The position numbers and the translations under genes are program-made. DNA of 64,000 bases from JBBWZH01 sp035544115 (GTDB lineage: Bacteria; Actinomycetota; Actinomycetes; Mycobacteriales; CADCTP01): the NCBI GenBank assembly GCA_963714145.1, contig OY970235.1, positions 4,712,001-4,776,000 of the forward strand, read 5' to 3'. The notes under the pieces were generated by a model. The model was not told the DNA's origin, made no database searches, and worked only from the letters and a program-made list of their open reading frames with translations. Of this stretch, positions 1 to 9,200 are shown in pieces (position 1 is the first letter of the stretch; each line of letters starts with the position of its first letter).

Positions 1-18
1 GGGCCCGGAAGATCCACG

Positions 19-960
19 ATGAGCACGCTCGACCCGCAGGCACAGGCCGTCCTCGACGCGGCGGCCGCGAGCGGCTTGCCGCCGCTCTACCGGCTGCCGA
101 TCCCGCAGGCGCGCGCCCGGATGCGGGCGGCCTACGTTCAGGGCGATTCCGAGCCGATCGCCAGCATCCGGAACATGGCGATACCGGGCCCGCACGGTGG
201 TATCCCGGTCCGGATCTACCACCCCGCGCCAGGCAGGAGGCTGCCGCTCATTCTCTTCTTCCACGGCGGCGGCTGGACCGTGCACGACCTCGATACCTAC
301 GACCGGCTCAGCCGGCTGCTGGCGCGTCGAGCCGGCTGCGCGCTGGTCTCGGTCGACTACCGGCGCGCTCCGGAGGCCAGGTACCCGGCCGCGGTCGACG
401 ACGCGTACACCGCACTCACCTGGGCCGGGTCGAACAGCGATGTCATCGCCGCGGATCCATCCCGGCTGTGCCTGGCCGGCGACAGCGCCGGGGCCACGCT
501 GGCCACGGCGGCCGCGCTGCTCGCCCGGGACCGACGGGGACCGCGTATCGACCTGCAGGTCCTCTTCTATCCCGTCACGGACTATCTCGACCCGCCCACC
601 ACGTCCTATGTCGAGCGCGCCGCCGGCTACTCCCTCGACTACGAGTTCATGGCCTGGGCCTGGCAGAACTACCTTCCGGACCGGTGGTCCCGGCACGACC
701 CCTACCTCTTCCCACTGGCGGCAGAAGATCTGTCCGGTATGCCGACCACCGTGCTGCTCACCGCCGAGTTCGACCCGCTGCGGGACGAGGGAATCCGTTA
801 CGCGGAGCGGCTCGCCCGGGCCGGCGTGAAGGTCGACCATCGGCACCTCGAGAGCCAGATGCACGGTTTCGCCCTGCAGACGCGAACCATCGACCGCGCC
901 CGAGCCGCCGTCGAGAGCGCCGGCCTGGCTATCCATGACGTCCTGGCAGCGGCCGGGTGA
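19..960 (+). CDS. Alpha/beta hydrolase, hormone-sensitive-lipase type esterase
   Basis: A 313-residue cytoplasmic serine hydrolase expected to cleave an ester or lactone. The oxyanion-hole motif HGGGW is at residues 82-86, the nucleophile elbow GDSAG at 154-158 (Ser156), an acid candidate in EFDPLRDEG near residue 250 and the catalytic His in the MHGF segment near 283. Length is normal for the family, and the ATG follows GGAAG. It stands first in a same-strand run of catabolic genes, but a promoter of its own type lies between it and the next gene, so it may be a separate unit. No signal peptide is visible. Substrate unknown. Confidence 0.88.
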   Translation: MSTLDPQAQAVLDAAAASGLPPLYRLPIPQARARMRAAYVQGDSEPIASIRNMAIPGPHGGIPVRIYHPAPGRRLPLILFFHGGGWTVHDLDTYDRLSRLLARRAGCALVSVDYRRAPEARYPAAVDDAYTALTWAGSNSDVIAADPSRLCLAGDSAGATLATAAALLARDRRGPRIDLQVLFYPVTDYLDPPTTSYVERAAGYSLDYEFMAWAWQNYLPDRWSRHDPYLFPLAAEDLSGMPTTVLLTAEFDPLRDEGIRYAERLARAGVKVDHRHLESQMHGFALQTRTIDRARAAVESAGLAIHDVLAAAG

Positions 961-988
961 CCTGGCCCGGACAGCTGCCCGCAGCGTC

Positions 989-1017
989 TTGTCTCTGTTG
1001 TCTGACGATCATACAAT
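989..1017 (+). promoter_or_regulatory. Predicted housekeeping promoter with overlapping GntR-like operator
   Basis: TTGTCT (989-994) and TACAAT (1012-1017) are separated by 17 bases, a good vegetative-sigma layout. An imperfect palindrome TTGTCTGA-CGA-TCATACAA (998-1016, 7 of 8 arm positions matching) covers the spacer and the -10 box. The TTGT-n-TGA arms resemble sites of FadR/VanR-type GntR repressors, which would block RNA polymerase here. No GntR gene lies in the window, so the partner is unknown. The next start codon is about 45 bases downstream. Confidence 0.5.
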
Positions 1018-1064
1018 CTATCGGCGCAGTCGCTGGTGTCCGGCTCCGCCGCGAGGAGGCCGAC

Positions 1065-1901
1065 GTGACAGACCCCGCCACCGGTGGCGCTGGCGGGTCC
1101 GGCCGCGACCGCTACCAGGTCGTCATCGTCAGGTACGGCACCCGCAGCACCGTCCGCAGCGACGTCTTCCTCAACTACCACGTCTACGCCGAGCCGGACG
1201 CGCCGATCGGCATGGACTACTTCTTCTGGGTCGTACGCAACCGCGACCGCACGATCGTGGTGGATACCGGCTTCTCCGCGGCCGGTGGCGCCAACCGCAA
1301 GCGCACCTCCCTGCTCGACGTCGCCACCGCGCTGCGCGCGCTCGGCGTCGACCCGCGGACCGCCCCGCCGGTGGTGGTCACCCACGCGCACTACGACCAC
1401 ATCGGCAACCTCGACCTGTTCCCCGCCTCGCCGGTGATCATGGCCGCGGCCGAGTACGCCTTCTGGACCGGGCCGCACGCGCACCGCGCGCAGCTGCACC
1501 ACTCGGTCGAGGACGCGGAGCTGGCCTACCTGCGCCGGGCCAGCGGCGAGGGCAGGGTCGAGACATTCGCCGGCAGCCACGACCTCGCGCCCGGCGTCCG
1601 GCTCATCGAGGTCGGTGGGCACACCCCGGGCCAGAGCGTGGTGCGGGTGGACACCGACGACGGCGTGGTGCTGCTGGCCTCCGACGCGATCCACTACTAC
1701 GAGGAGTACGAGCGCGACATGCCCTTCACCCAGGTCGCCTGCCTGGTCGAGATGTACGCGGCGTTCGACCGGATCCGGGCGATGGTCGACGCGGGCGAGG
1801 TGCGGCACCTGGTGTCCGGCCACGACCCCGGCACGCTGGGCCGCTTCACCCCGCTCCCGGGCGAGCTCGCCGGCCTGGCCGCGACGATCGGCACGGCGTG
1901 A
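1065..1901 (+). CDS. Metallo-beta-lactamase-fold hydrolase, N-acyl-homoserine-lactonase type
   Basis: A 278-residue zinc hydrolase. The metal motif THAHYDH is at residues 106-112, with further ligands in GGHTPGQ, SDAIHYY and SGHDPG, in the order seen in the AiiA-like lactonase branch. The GTG at 1065 is preferred over the upstream ATG at 957 because GAGGAGG stands 6-7 bases before it and the extra 36 residues look unlike coding sequence. It follows the promoter/operator and leads the operon. Beside SDR, HIBADH-like and carboxymuconolactone-decarboxylase-like genes, a lactone or thioester of a catabolic intermediate is a likelier substrate than a quorum signal; that is inference. Confidence 0.82.
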   Translation: MTDPATGGAGGSGRDRYQVVIVRYGTRSTVRSDVFLNYHVYAEPDAPIGMDYFFWVVRNRDRTIVVDTGFSAAGGANRKRTSLLDVATALRALGVDPRTAPPVVVTHAHYDHIGNLDLFPASPVIMAAAEYAFWTGPHAHRAQLHHSVEDAELAYLRRASGEGRVETFAGSHDLAPGVRLIEVGGHTPGQSVVRVDTDDGVVLLASDAIHYYEEYERDMPFTQVACLVEMYAAFDRIRAMVDAGEVRHLVSGHDPGTLGRFTPLPGELAGLAATIGTA

Positions 1902-1914
1902 TGGGCGGGGCGTG

Positions 1915-2751
1915 ATGGGCCGGTTCGACGGGCAGGTGGCCGTGGTCACCGGCGCCGGCAGCGGGCTGGGCCGGGCGTCCGCGCAGCGGCTGGCCGCCGA
2001 GGGCGCGCACGTGGTCGCCGTGGACATCAACCCCGGTCCGGTCCAGGCGGTGGCCGCGGCGCTGCCCACCGGGTCGATCGCGGTGACCGCGGACGTCGCC
2101 GACCCCGCCCAGGTGCAGTCCTATGTGGACACCGCGCTGGCCCGCTTCGGCCGGATCGATCTGCACCACCTCAACGCGGGCGTGTTCGGCAGCTTCGCGC
2201 CGCTGCCCGAGCTGACGGCCGAGGAGTTCGACCGGGTGCTGGCGGTCAACGTCCGCGGGCAGTTCCTCGGCCTGCGCGCGGCCTTCCGCTGCTACCGGGA
2301 GCAGCGCTCCACCGGCGCCATCGTGCTCACCGCGTCGATCGCCAGCCTCGCCGGCAGCGCCGACCTGCTGCCGTACCACACCTCCAAGCACGCGGTCGTC
2401 GGGCTCATCCGCGGCGCCGCGGTCTACGGCGGCCCGCTGGGCATCCGGGTCAACGGCGTCGCGCCGGGCATCGTGCCGACCGACCTGTTCGCCGCCGCGG
2501 CGGGCAGCCCCGGCGGGCGGAACGACATGGAACGGCGCGCCTCGACCACCCCGTTGCGCCGGGCCGGCACCGCCGAGGAGATCGCCGGCGTGGTGGCGTT
2601 CCTGCTCGGCCCGGACGCGGCGTACGTGACCGGGCAGGTCCTCTCCGCCGACGGCGGGGCGAGCGTCGTCAACACCGTGCGCCCGTCCGGCGGCGCCGGG
2701 GCCTGGGACCCGCGCCAGGTGGACACCGCGATGTACGGGGAGCGGCCATGA
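1915..2751 (+). CDS. Short-chain dehydrogenase/reductase (SDR)
   Basis: A 278-residue classical SDR that interconverts an alcohol and a ketone with NAD(P). The Rossmann motif TGAGSGLG lies near the N-terminus, a variant LNAG near residue 90, the catalytic Ser in TASIASLAGS and the YxxxK pair in YHTSK. An acidic residue after beta-2 (AVDINP) suggests NAD preference. The start may be ATG 1915 or the GTG just before it. The last codons overlap the next start as ATGA, indicating translational coupling. An insert before the C-terminal catalytic core ends (AAAGSPGGRNDMERR) is typical of the family's substrate loop. Confidence 0.9.
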   Translation: MGRFDGQVAVVTGAGSGLGRASAQRLAAEGAHVVAVDINPGPVQAVAAALPTGSIAVTADVADPAQVQSYVDTALARFGRIDLHHLNAGVFGSFAPLPELTAEEFDRVLAVNVRGQFLGLRAAFRCYREQRSTGAIVLTASIASLAGSADLLPYHTSKHAVVGLIRGAAVYGGPLGIRVNGVAPGIVPTDLFAAAAGSPGGRNDMERRASTTPLRRAGTAEEIAGVVAFLLGPDAAYVTGQVLSADGGASVVNTVRPSGGAGAWDPRQVDTAMYGERP

Positions 2752-3632
2752 AGATCGGCTTCATCGGGCTGGGCAACATGGGCGGGCGGATGTCCGCCCG
2801 GATCACGCGTTCCGGTCGCGAAGTGCTCGGCTACGACGTCCGCGCGGAGAACATCGAGCCGGCCGGCGCGCGGGCGGCCGGCTCGGTCGCCGAGGTGACC
2901 GGCGGCAGCGACGTCGTGCTGCTGTCCCTTCCGGACAGTCGCGTGGTCGAGGCTGTGGTGCTGGGCGACGGCGGGGTTCTCGCGCACACCCGCGACGGTC
3001 AGGTGGTGGTCGACCTCAGCACGGCCGCGCCGGAGTCCACTCGCGACATTCACCGGCAGCTGGCCGGCAGGGGGGCGCACTACCTGGACGCGGGCATCTC
3101 CGGCGGGGCGGCCGCCGCGGAGCAGGGCACGCTGACGCTCATGGTCGGCGGCGACGCGCAGGTGCTCGACCGCGCCCGGCCGGTGCTGGACCTGTTCGCC
3201 AGCAACATCTTCCACTGTGGAGCCTCCGGCGCTGGCCACACGGTGAAGCTGCTCAACAACTTCCTCAACGCGGTCGCGCTGTCGGCGACCGCCGAGGTGA
3301 TGGTCGCCGGGAAGAAGGCCGGCCTCGACCTGGAGGTGCTGCTCGCCGTGCTCAACGCCAGCTCCGGGGTGAACTTCGCGACGCGGAACCGGTTCCCGAA
3401 GATCATCCACGGCGACTACCTCAAGGGCGGCCTCACGAACACGCTGATGCTCAAGGACGTCAACCTGTACGTCGAACTCGCCGCGCGGCTCGGGGTCGCC
3501 AGCCTGAACGCCGCCGGGCCGGTGGCCAGCTTCGGCATGGCCCGGGCGCTCGGGTACGCCGACGAGATCAGCAACACCGTGGTCGACGCGATCGGCGACC
3601 TCTCCGGCGGCGTCCGGCTGCACACCGATTAG
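2748..3632 (+). CDS. NAD(P)-dependent beta-hydroxyacid dehydrogenase, 3-hydroxyisobutyrate-dehydrogenase family (first copy)
   Basis: A 294-residue enzyme with the N-terminal dinucleotide motif GFIGLGNMG and the conserved substrate-loop signature DAGISGG (usually DAPVSGG), followed by the catalytic-lysine region GHTVKLLNN (Lys about residue 167). Length and order match 3-hydroxyisobutyrate or tartronate-semialdehyde reductases, which oxidise a beta-hydroxyacid to a semialdehyde. It overlaps the SDR stop by four bases. A second, diverged member of the family lies three genes on, so the operon may handle two related hydroxyacids or use the pair in sequence. Confidence 0.88.
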   Translation: MKIGFIGLGNMGGRMSARITRSGREVLGYDVRAENIEPAGARAAGSVAEVTGGSDVVLLSLPDSRVVEAVVLGDGGVLAHTRDGQVVVDLSTAAPESTRDIHRQLAGRGAHYLDAGISGGAAAAEQGTLTLMVGGDAQVLDRARPVLDLFASNIFHCGASGAGHTVKLLNNFLNAVALSATAEVMVAGKKAGLDLEVLLAVLNASSGVNFATRNRFPKIIHGDYLKGGLTNTLMLKDVNLYVELAARLGVASLNAAGPVASFGMARALGYADEISNTVVDAIGDLSGGVRLHTD

Positions 3633-3641
3633 GGGGCCGGC

Positions 3642-4055
3642 ATGCGAATCGTCCACGGCAGCGACCGCGGTGAACCGTCCGAGCGGCGCGAGGCCACCTT
3701 CACCGGAGAGGTCTGGGCCGACCCGCTGCTGCCCACGACCGACGGCACCACGATCGCCACGGTGTTCTTCGCGCCCGGCGCGCGCACCTACTGGCACCAC
3801 CACGAACACGGGCAGATCCTGCAGGTGCTCGCCGGCAACGGCCTGGTCTGCGCCGACGGCGGGAGACCGCAGCGGCTGCGGGCCGGCGACACTGTCCTGG
3901 TACCGGCCGGCGAGCGCCACTGGCACGGCGCCGCCCCGGAGTCGTTCCTGACCCACACCGCGATCTCCCTCGGCGTCACGCACTGGGCCGACGAGGTCAC
4001 CGAGACCGACTACGCGGCCGACGCCCAGCCGGACGCCGACCCGGACGCCCAGTGA
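3642..4055 (+). CDS. Single-domain cupin
   Basis: A 137-residue beta-barrel protein. The first cupin motif (WHHHEHGQILQVLAGNG) supplies three histidines and a glutamine where a glutamate is common; the second (PAGERHWHGAA) supplies further histidines, so a metal site is likely. Small cupins of this type beside carboxymuconolactone decarboxylases are common in aromatic and lactone catabolism, as isomerases, dioxygenases or sensors. The C-terminus has an acidic DADPDA tail. It begins 9 bases after the dehydrogenase stop and its own stop overlaps the next gene region. Exact reaction not deducible. Confidence 0.82.
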   Translation: MRIVHGSDRGEPSERREATFTGEVWADPLLPTTDGTTIATVFFAPGARTYWHHHEHGQILQVLAGNGLVCADGGRPQRLRAGDTVLVPAGERHWHGAAPESFLTHTAISLGVTHWADEVTETDYAADAQPDADPDAQ

Positions 4056-4069
4056 AAGGCCAACCGTCG

Positions 4070-4468
4070 ATGCCCGCGGAGCAGACCCGCAAGGAAACCT
4101 ACGAGCTCGGGCTGGACATGCGCCGCCGGGTGCTCGGGGCCGACCACGTCGACCGTTCGCTCACCGCGGTCACCGAGTTCTCCCGGCCCATCCAGGAGCT
4201 GGTCACCGAGTACTGCTGGGGCGCCGTGTGGACCCGCGACGCGCTGCCGCCCAAGACCCGCAGCCTGCTGAACCTGGCCATGCTCACCGCGCTCAACCGC
4301 CCGCACGAACTGGCCGTGCACGTACGCGGGGCGCTGAACAACGGCGCGACCGTCGAGGAGGTGCAGGAGACCCTGCTGCAGACCGCCGTGTACGTCGGCG
4401 TGCCGGCCGCGCTGGAGTCCTTCCGGGTGGCCGAGAAGGTGCTGGCCGAGCGCGGGAACGATGGCTGA
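4070..4468 (+). CDS. Carboxymuconolactone decarboxylase family protein (single domain)
   Basis: A 132-residue all-helical protein of the CMD family, whose founding member decarboxylates gamma-carboxymuconolactone in the protocatechuate branch of the beta-ketoadipate pathway. The core RSLLNLAMLTALNRPHELAVHVRGAL region followed by EVQETLLQTAVYVGVPAALE matches the family; there is no CxxC, so it is not an AhpD-type peroxidase. ATG 4070, with AAAGG ten bases upstream, is chosen over the GTG at 4052 that overlaps the cupin stop. It overlaps the following gene by eight bases. A true decarboxylase role is only an inference. Confidence 0.85.
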   Translation: MPAEQTRKETYELGLDMRRRVLGADHVDRSLTAVTEFSRPIQELVTEYCWGAVWTRDALPPKTRSLLNLAMLTALNRPHELAVHVRGALNNGATVEEVQETLLQTAVYVGVPAALESFRVAEKVLAERGNDG

Positions 4469-5336
4469 GACGGTCGGGTTCGTCGGCCTGGGCAACATGG
4501 GCGGCCCGATGGCCGCCCGGCTGCTCGGGGCCGGCTACCGCGTGCAGGGCTTCGATCTGGCCGGCGCGGCACGGCGCGCGCTGGCCGACGCCGGCGGGGT
4601 GGCCGCGCCCGACCTCGCCGGCGCCGTCCGGGACGCCGGCGTGGTCATCCTGATGCTGCCCGACTCGGCCGCCGTCGAGTCGACCGTCCGCGACCGGGGC
4701 TTCGCGGTGGGCGCCGGCACGACCGTGGTGGACATGAGCTCCTCCGAGCCGCTGCGGACCCGGGCTCTCGCCGCGGAGCTGGCCGCCCGCGCGGTGACCC
4801 TGCTCGACGCGCCGGTCTCCGGCGGGGTGCCCCGGGCGCGGACCGGCGAGCTGACCATCATGGCCGGCGGCGAGGCGGCCGACCTCGACCGCGTACGCCC
4901 GCTGCTCGGCCGGATGGGCAAGGTCGTACCTGCCGGTGCGGTGGGCAGCGGGCACGCGGTCAAGGCGCTGAACAACCTGCTGTCGGCCACCCACCTGCTG
5001 GTCACCTGCGAGGCGGTCCTGGCCGGCGAGCGGTTCGGCCTCGACCCCGCGACGATGCTGTCGATCTTCAACTCGTCCAGCGGGCGGAGCGGCTCGACCG
5101 AGAACAAGTGGCCCAACTTCATCCTCCCCGGCACGTTCGACTCCGGGTTCGCGCTGCGCCTGATGCTCAAGGACATGCGCATCGCGACCGACCTGGCCGA
5201 CCGGGTCGGCACGCCCGGCCCGCTCGGCCAGGAGGCCACCGCGCTGTGGGCGCGGGCCGCCGAGTCGCTGCCGCCCGGCGCCGACCACACCGAAGTGGTC
5301 ACCTGGCTGCGTACTCAACAAGGAGGGACCGGATGA
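4461..5336 (+). CDS. NAD(P)-dependent beta-hydroxyacid dehydrogenase, 3-hydroxyisobutyrate-dehydrogenase family (second copy)
   Basis: A 291-residue homologue of the enzyme at 2748-3632, with GFVGLGNMGGPM at the N-terminus, the substrate-loop signature DAPVSGG and the lysine region GHAVKALNN. The two copies share the fold and the NMLKD/RLMLKD helix but differ widely elsewhere, so they are not a recent duplication. Start overlaps the CMD gene and the stop overlaps the next ATG (ATGA), so it is translationally coupled on both sides. Confidence 0.87.
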   Translation: MAETVGFVGLGNMGGPMAARLLGAGYRVQGFDLAGAARRALADAGGVAAPDLAGAVRDAGVVILMLPDSAAVESTVRDRGFAVGAGTTVVDMSSSEPLRTRALAAELAARAVTLLDAPVSGGVPRARTGELTIMAGGEAADLDRVRPLLGRMGKVVPAGAVGSGHAVKALNNLLSATHLLVTCEAVLAGERFGLDPATMLSIFNSSSGRSGSTENKWPNFILPGTFDSGFALRLMLKDMRIATDLADRVGTPGPLGQEATALWARAAESLPPGADHTEVVTWLRTQQGGTG

Positions 5337-6091
5337 CCCTGAGCGCCCGCCAGGAGGAGATCAAGGCGGAGTTCATCCGCGTCCGCGGCACCTGGAGCGA
5401 GGCGTGGGAGGGCATCCTGGCGCTCGACCCGGACTTCCTCAAGGCGTACCTGGACTTCTCGGCGACGCCCTGGCGCAAGAACCACCTGGACGACAAGACC
5501 AAGGAATTCATCTACATCGCCGTCGACGCCAACGCCACCCACATGTACCTGCCCGGCGTGCGCCAGCACATCAGGGCGGCCCTGAAGCTCGGCGCGACCC
5601 CGCAGGAACTCATGGAGGTCCTCGAACTGGCGGCGACGCTCGGCATCCACGCCATGAACATCGGCGTCCCCATCCTGGTCGAGGTGCTGGCGGAGAAGGG
5701 GATGCGCACCGGCCCGGCGCCGCTGTCGGACTACCAGGAGCAGGTCAAGGCCGACTTCATCCGGACCCGCGGCTACTGGCACGAGTTCTGGGACGAGATG
5801 CTCGAACTCGACCCGGAGATCTTCGCCGCCTACACCGAGTTCTCCTCGGTGCCCTGGCGCACCGGCACGCTGGAACCGAAGGTGAAGGAGTTCATCTACA
5901 TCGCCTTCGACACGGCGGCCACCCACCTGTACGTCAAGGGGCTCAAGCTGCACATCGAGAACGCGATCGGCTACGGCGCGACGCCGCAGGAGATCCTGGA
6001 GATCATGGAGATCGCGGCGGTGCTCGGCATCCACGGCGTGACCGCCTCGGTCCCGATCCTGCTGGAGGAGATGCGCAGCGCCGGGCTGTGA
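5333..6091 (+). CDS. Tandem carboxymuconolactone-decarboxylase-like protein
   Basis: A 252-residue protein made of two similar halves. Each starts with a K(A)xFIRxRG-xW motif, continues with LDPxxxxAYxxFSxxPWR and KEFIYIAxDxxATHxY, and closes with GATPQExxExxExAAxLGIH. Half one spans about residues 1-125, half two about 130-250. The unit normally forms oligomers, so the fusion would build a pseudo-symmetric dimer in one chain. The start ATG overlaps the preceding stop and is preceded by AAGGAGGG. It is the last gene of the catabolic run; a gap of 170 bases separates it from the regulator that follows. Confidence 0.85.
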   Translation: MTLSARQEEIKAEFIRVRGTWSEAWEGILALDPDFLKAYLDFSATPWRKNHLDDKTKEFIYIAVDANATHMYLPGVRQHIRAALKLGATPQELMEVLELAATLGIHAMNIGVPILVEVLAEKGMRTGPAPLSDYQEQVKADFIRTRGYWHEFWDEMLELDPEIFAAYTEFSSVPWRTGTLEPKVKEFIYIAFDTAATHLYVKGLKLHIENAIGYGATPQEILEIMEIAAVLGIHGVTASVPILLEEMRSAGL

Positions 6092-6263
6092 CGCGACCGC
6101 ATCCCCCCGCACGGCGATCTCCGCGCCTCGACTCCTCGCCCTGGGTCGGGCGGCCGGGTCGACGCCGTCCAGCTGTGGCTCGGCGAGGTTGACGGCCGGA
6201 ACTGCGGGTTCGTCCCGTTGTAGGCTCGCGATTTACGCCGTGGGCACGGGTGGGAGGGTGGTG

Positions 6264-9200
6264 ATGGCCGAGACCGGCTTCCGGCTGCTGCTGCTCGGGC
6301 CGCTGGAGGCGCAGGTCGACGGCAAGGTGGTCGCGGTTCCGGCCGGGCGGCCGACGGTCGTGCTGGCAGTGCTGGGGCTCGCCGGCGGGCGGCCCGTCGC
6401 CACCGAGGCCCTCGCCGACCGGGTGTGGGGCGACCAGTTGCCGCAGCGGGTCCGGCCCAGCCTGGCCAGCCTGGTACTGCGGCTGCGTAGGTCCCTCGGC
6501 GTCGGCGTGATCGAGACGGTCCCGTCCGGCTACCGCCTGGACGTGGCGCCTGAGCAGGTGGATCTGCTGCAGTTCCGCGGCCTGGTCCGGCAGGCGGCCG
6601 CCGCCGACCCGGCGGCGGCTCGGGCGCTGCTCGACGAAGCGCTCGGGCTGTGGCGGGGCGAACCGCTCGCCGGGATCCGCAGCGAGGCGCTGGAGCGGGA
6701 GTTGCCCCGGCTGGCCGAGGAGTGGGTCGGCGCCAGGCAGGCCAGGATCAGGCTGGACCTGGCGTCCGGCCGGTATGCCGAGGCCGTCGAGCCGCTGCGG
6801 GACCTGCTCGCCCGGCACCCGCTGCGCGAGCCGTTCTGGCAGCAGCTGATCACCGCGCTGGCCGGCGCCGGCCGGCACGCCGAGGCGTTGGAGGCGTACG
6901 CGGAGCTGCGCGTCCGGCTGCGGGAGGAGCTGGGGGCGGACCCGTCGGCCGAGCTCCAGCGGCTGCACCAGACGATCCTGACCGGGACCGCGGCCGGGCC
7001 CGACGTCGGGCCGGCCCGACCGGCTCCGTCGGCGCCCGCGCCGGCCGAGCACCCGCGGCCCGGGCCGGGGAAGCCACCGGACCCGGCGCACCGGCGCCGG
7101 CCGGCGCAGCTCCCGGCGGAGGCGGCCGGGTTCATCGGCCGGGTCCGGGAGCTGCGGCGGCTGGATGCGCTGCTCGACGGCGACGGCGCGGCGCCGGCGG
7201 CGGTGGCGGTGATCACCGGCACCGCCGGGGTCGGCAAGACCGCCCTCGCGCTGCACTGGGCCCACCGGGTCGCGGATCGCTTCCCGGACGGCAGCCTGTA
7301 CGTCGACCTGAACGGCTTCGCCTTGACGCCGCCGGTACCGCCGATCGAGGCACTCGGCCGGCTGCTGCGGGCGTTCGGGCTGACCGGCGACCAGATCCCG
7401 GCGGACGTCGAGGACGCCGCCGGCCTGTACCGGACGCTGCTGGCCGGCACCCGCACGCTGGTCGTGCTGGACAACGCGGCACACCCGGACCAGGTGCGCC
7501 CGCTGCTGCCCGGCAGCCAGAGCTGCTTCGCGCTGGTGACCAGCCGGGACCGGCTGTCCGGCCTGGTCGCCCGGAACGGCGCGCACCGGCAGCCGCTCGA
7601 CGTGCTCGCGCCGGCCGAGGCGGTCGAACTGCTCGGCCGGCTCGTCGGCGCCGACACCGTCCGATCCGAGGCCGACGCCGTCGGCGAGCTGGCCCGGCAG
7701 TGCGGGTACCTCCCGCTGGCCCTGCGAATCGCCGCGGCGAACCTGACCGAGCACCCGGACCAGACCGTTGCCGGCTACACCTTCGAGCTGGCGAAGCGCC
7801 GGCTGGCCGCGCTGGAGGTGGCCGGCGATGAGCAGGCCGCGGTCCGGGCCGCGTTCGACTGGTCCTACGCCGCGCTGCCGGCGCCGGCCCGGCGCCTGTT
7901 CCGGCTGCTCGGCCTGGTGCCGGGCCAGGACCTGGACGTCGCCGCCGCGGCCGCGCTGGCCGGCGACAGCGCCGAACTGGTGGCCGGTCTGCTGACCCGG
8001 CTGGTCACCGCGCACGTGGTCGAGCAGCGTGCGGCCGGCCGCTACGGCTTCCACGACCTGCTGCGGCTCTACGCCGCCGAGCGGGCGGACCAGGAGGAGA
8101 CCGAGCCGGACCGGGACGCGGCGCTCGGGCGGTTGCTGGACCACTACATCGCCCGGGTGACCGCCGCCGCGGCCGTCCTCTACCCGACGACGCTGCGGCT
8201 GCCGCCGCCCACCACGGCGCCGCCCCCGACCACGCCCCCCGCCGACCCGGCCGCCGCCGACCCGCCCCCCGGCGACCCGGCCGCTGGCGACCCGGCCGCC
8301 GGCGACCCGGTGACGTGGCTGGACACGGAACGGCCCAACCTGGTCGCCGCCGTGCGGCACGCCGCCGAGCAGGGACCGCGGCCAGCCGCCTGGCGGCTGG
8401 CCGACCTGCTCCGGATGTACTTCTACCTGCGCATGCACCTGGCCGACTGGGAGGCGGTAGCCACCGACGGCCTGACCGCGGCCAGCACCGACGGCGACCT
8501 GCGGGCACAGGCCGCCGGGCATCTGAGCCTGGCTCTGTTGCGCGCCCGGCAGAGCCGCACCGAGACGGCCACCGACCACTACGCGACCGCGCTGCGGCTC
8601 ACCCGGGAGGCCGGCTGGCTGGAGGGCGAAGCGACCGTGTTGAACAACCTCGGGCTGGTGCACGCGGCCGTCGGGCGGCTGCGGCTCGCGACCGACTGCT
8701 ACGAGCAGGCCCTGGCGATCCAGCGCCAGCTCAACCGGCCCAGCGGGGTGGCGGCCGCGCTCGGCAACCTCGCCTCCCTGTACTACGAGCTGGGCTCGCT
8801 GGACCTGGCTGCCGACCAGGCCCAGCAGGCGATCTCGCTCTACCGGGCGGCCGGCCACCGGGTCGGTGTGGCGGTCGTCCTCGCCGAGCACGGTGAGACG
8901 TGCCGCGCGCTGGGCCGGCTGGACGCGGCGCGCGACCTGCTGGACCGCTCGCTCGCGCTCAGCCGGGAGCTCGGCAACCGCGTCTGCGAGGCGGAGTCGC
9001 TGCATCGTCTCGGGTCGGTGCGGCTGGACACCGGTCGGTACGCCGATGCCGACCGGCTCGCCCACGCGGCCCTCGACCTGGCCCGCGAGGTGCACCACCG
9101 CGGTCTGCAGGTCAGCGCGCTCGGCGTACTCGCCGCCGTGCGGGCCGGCCGGGGCGAACCCGCCGCGGCCGCCGACCTGTACCAGCAGGCCAGGCAGATG

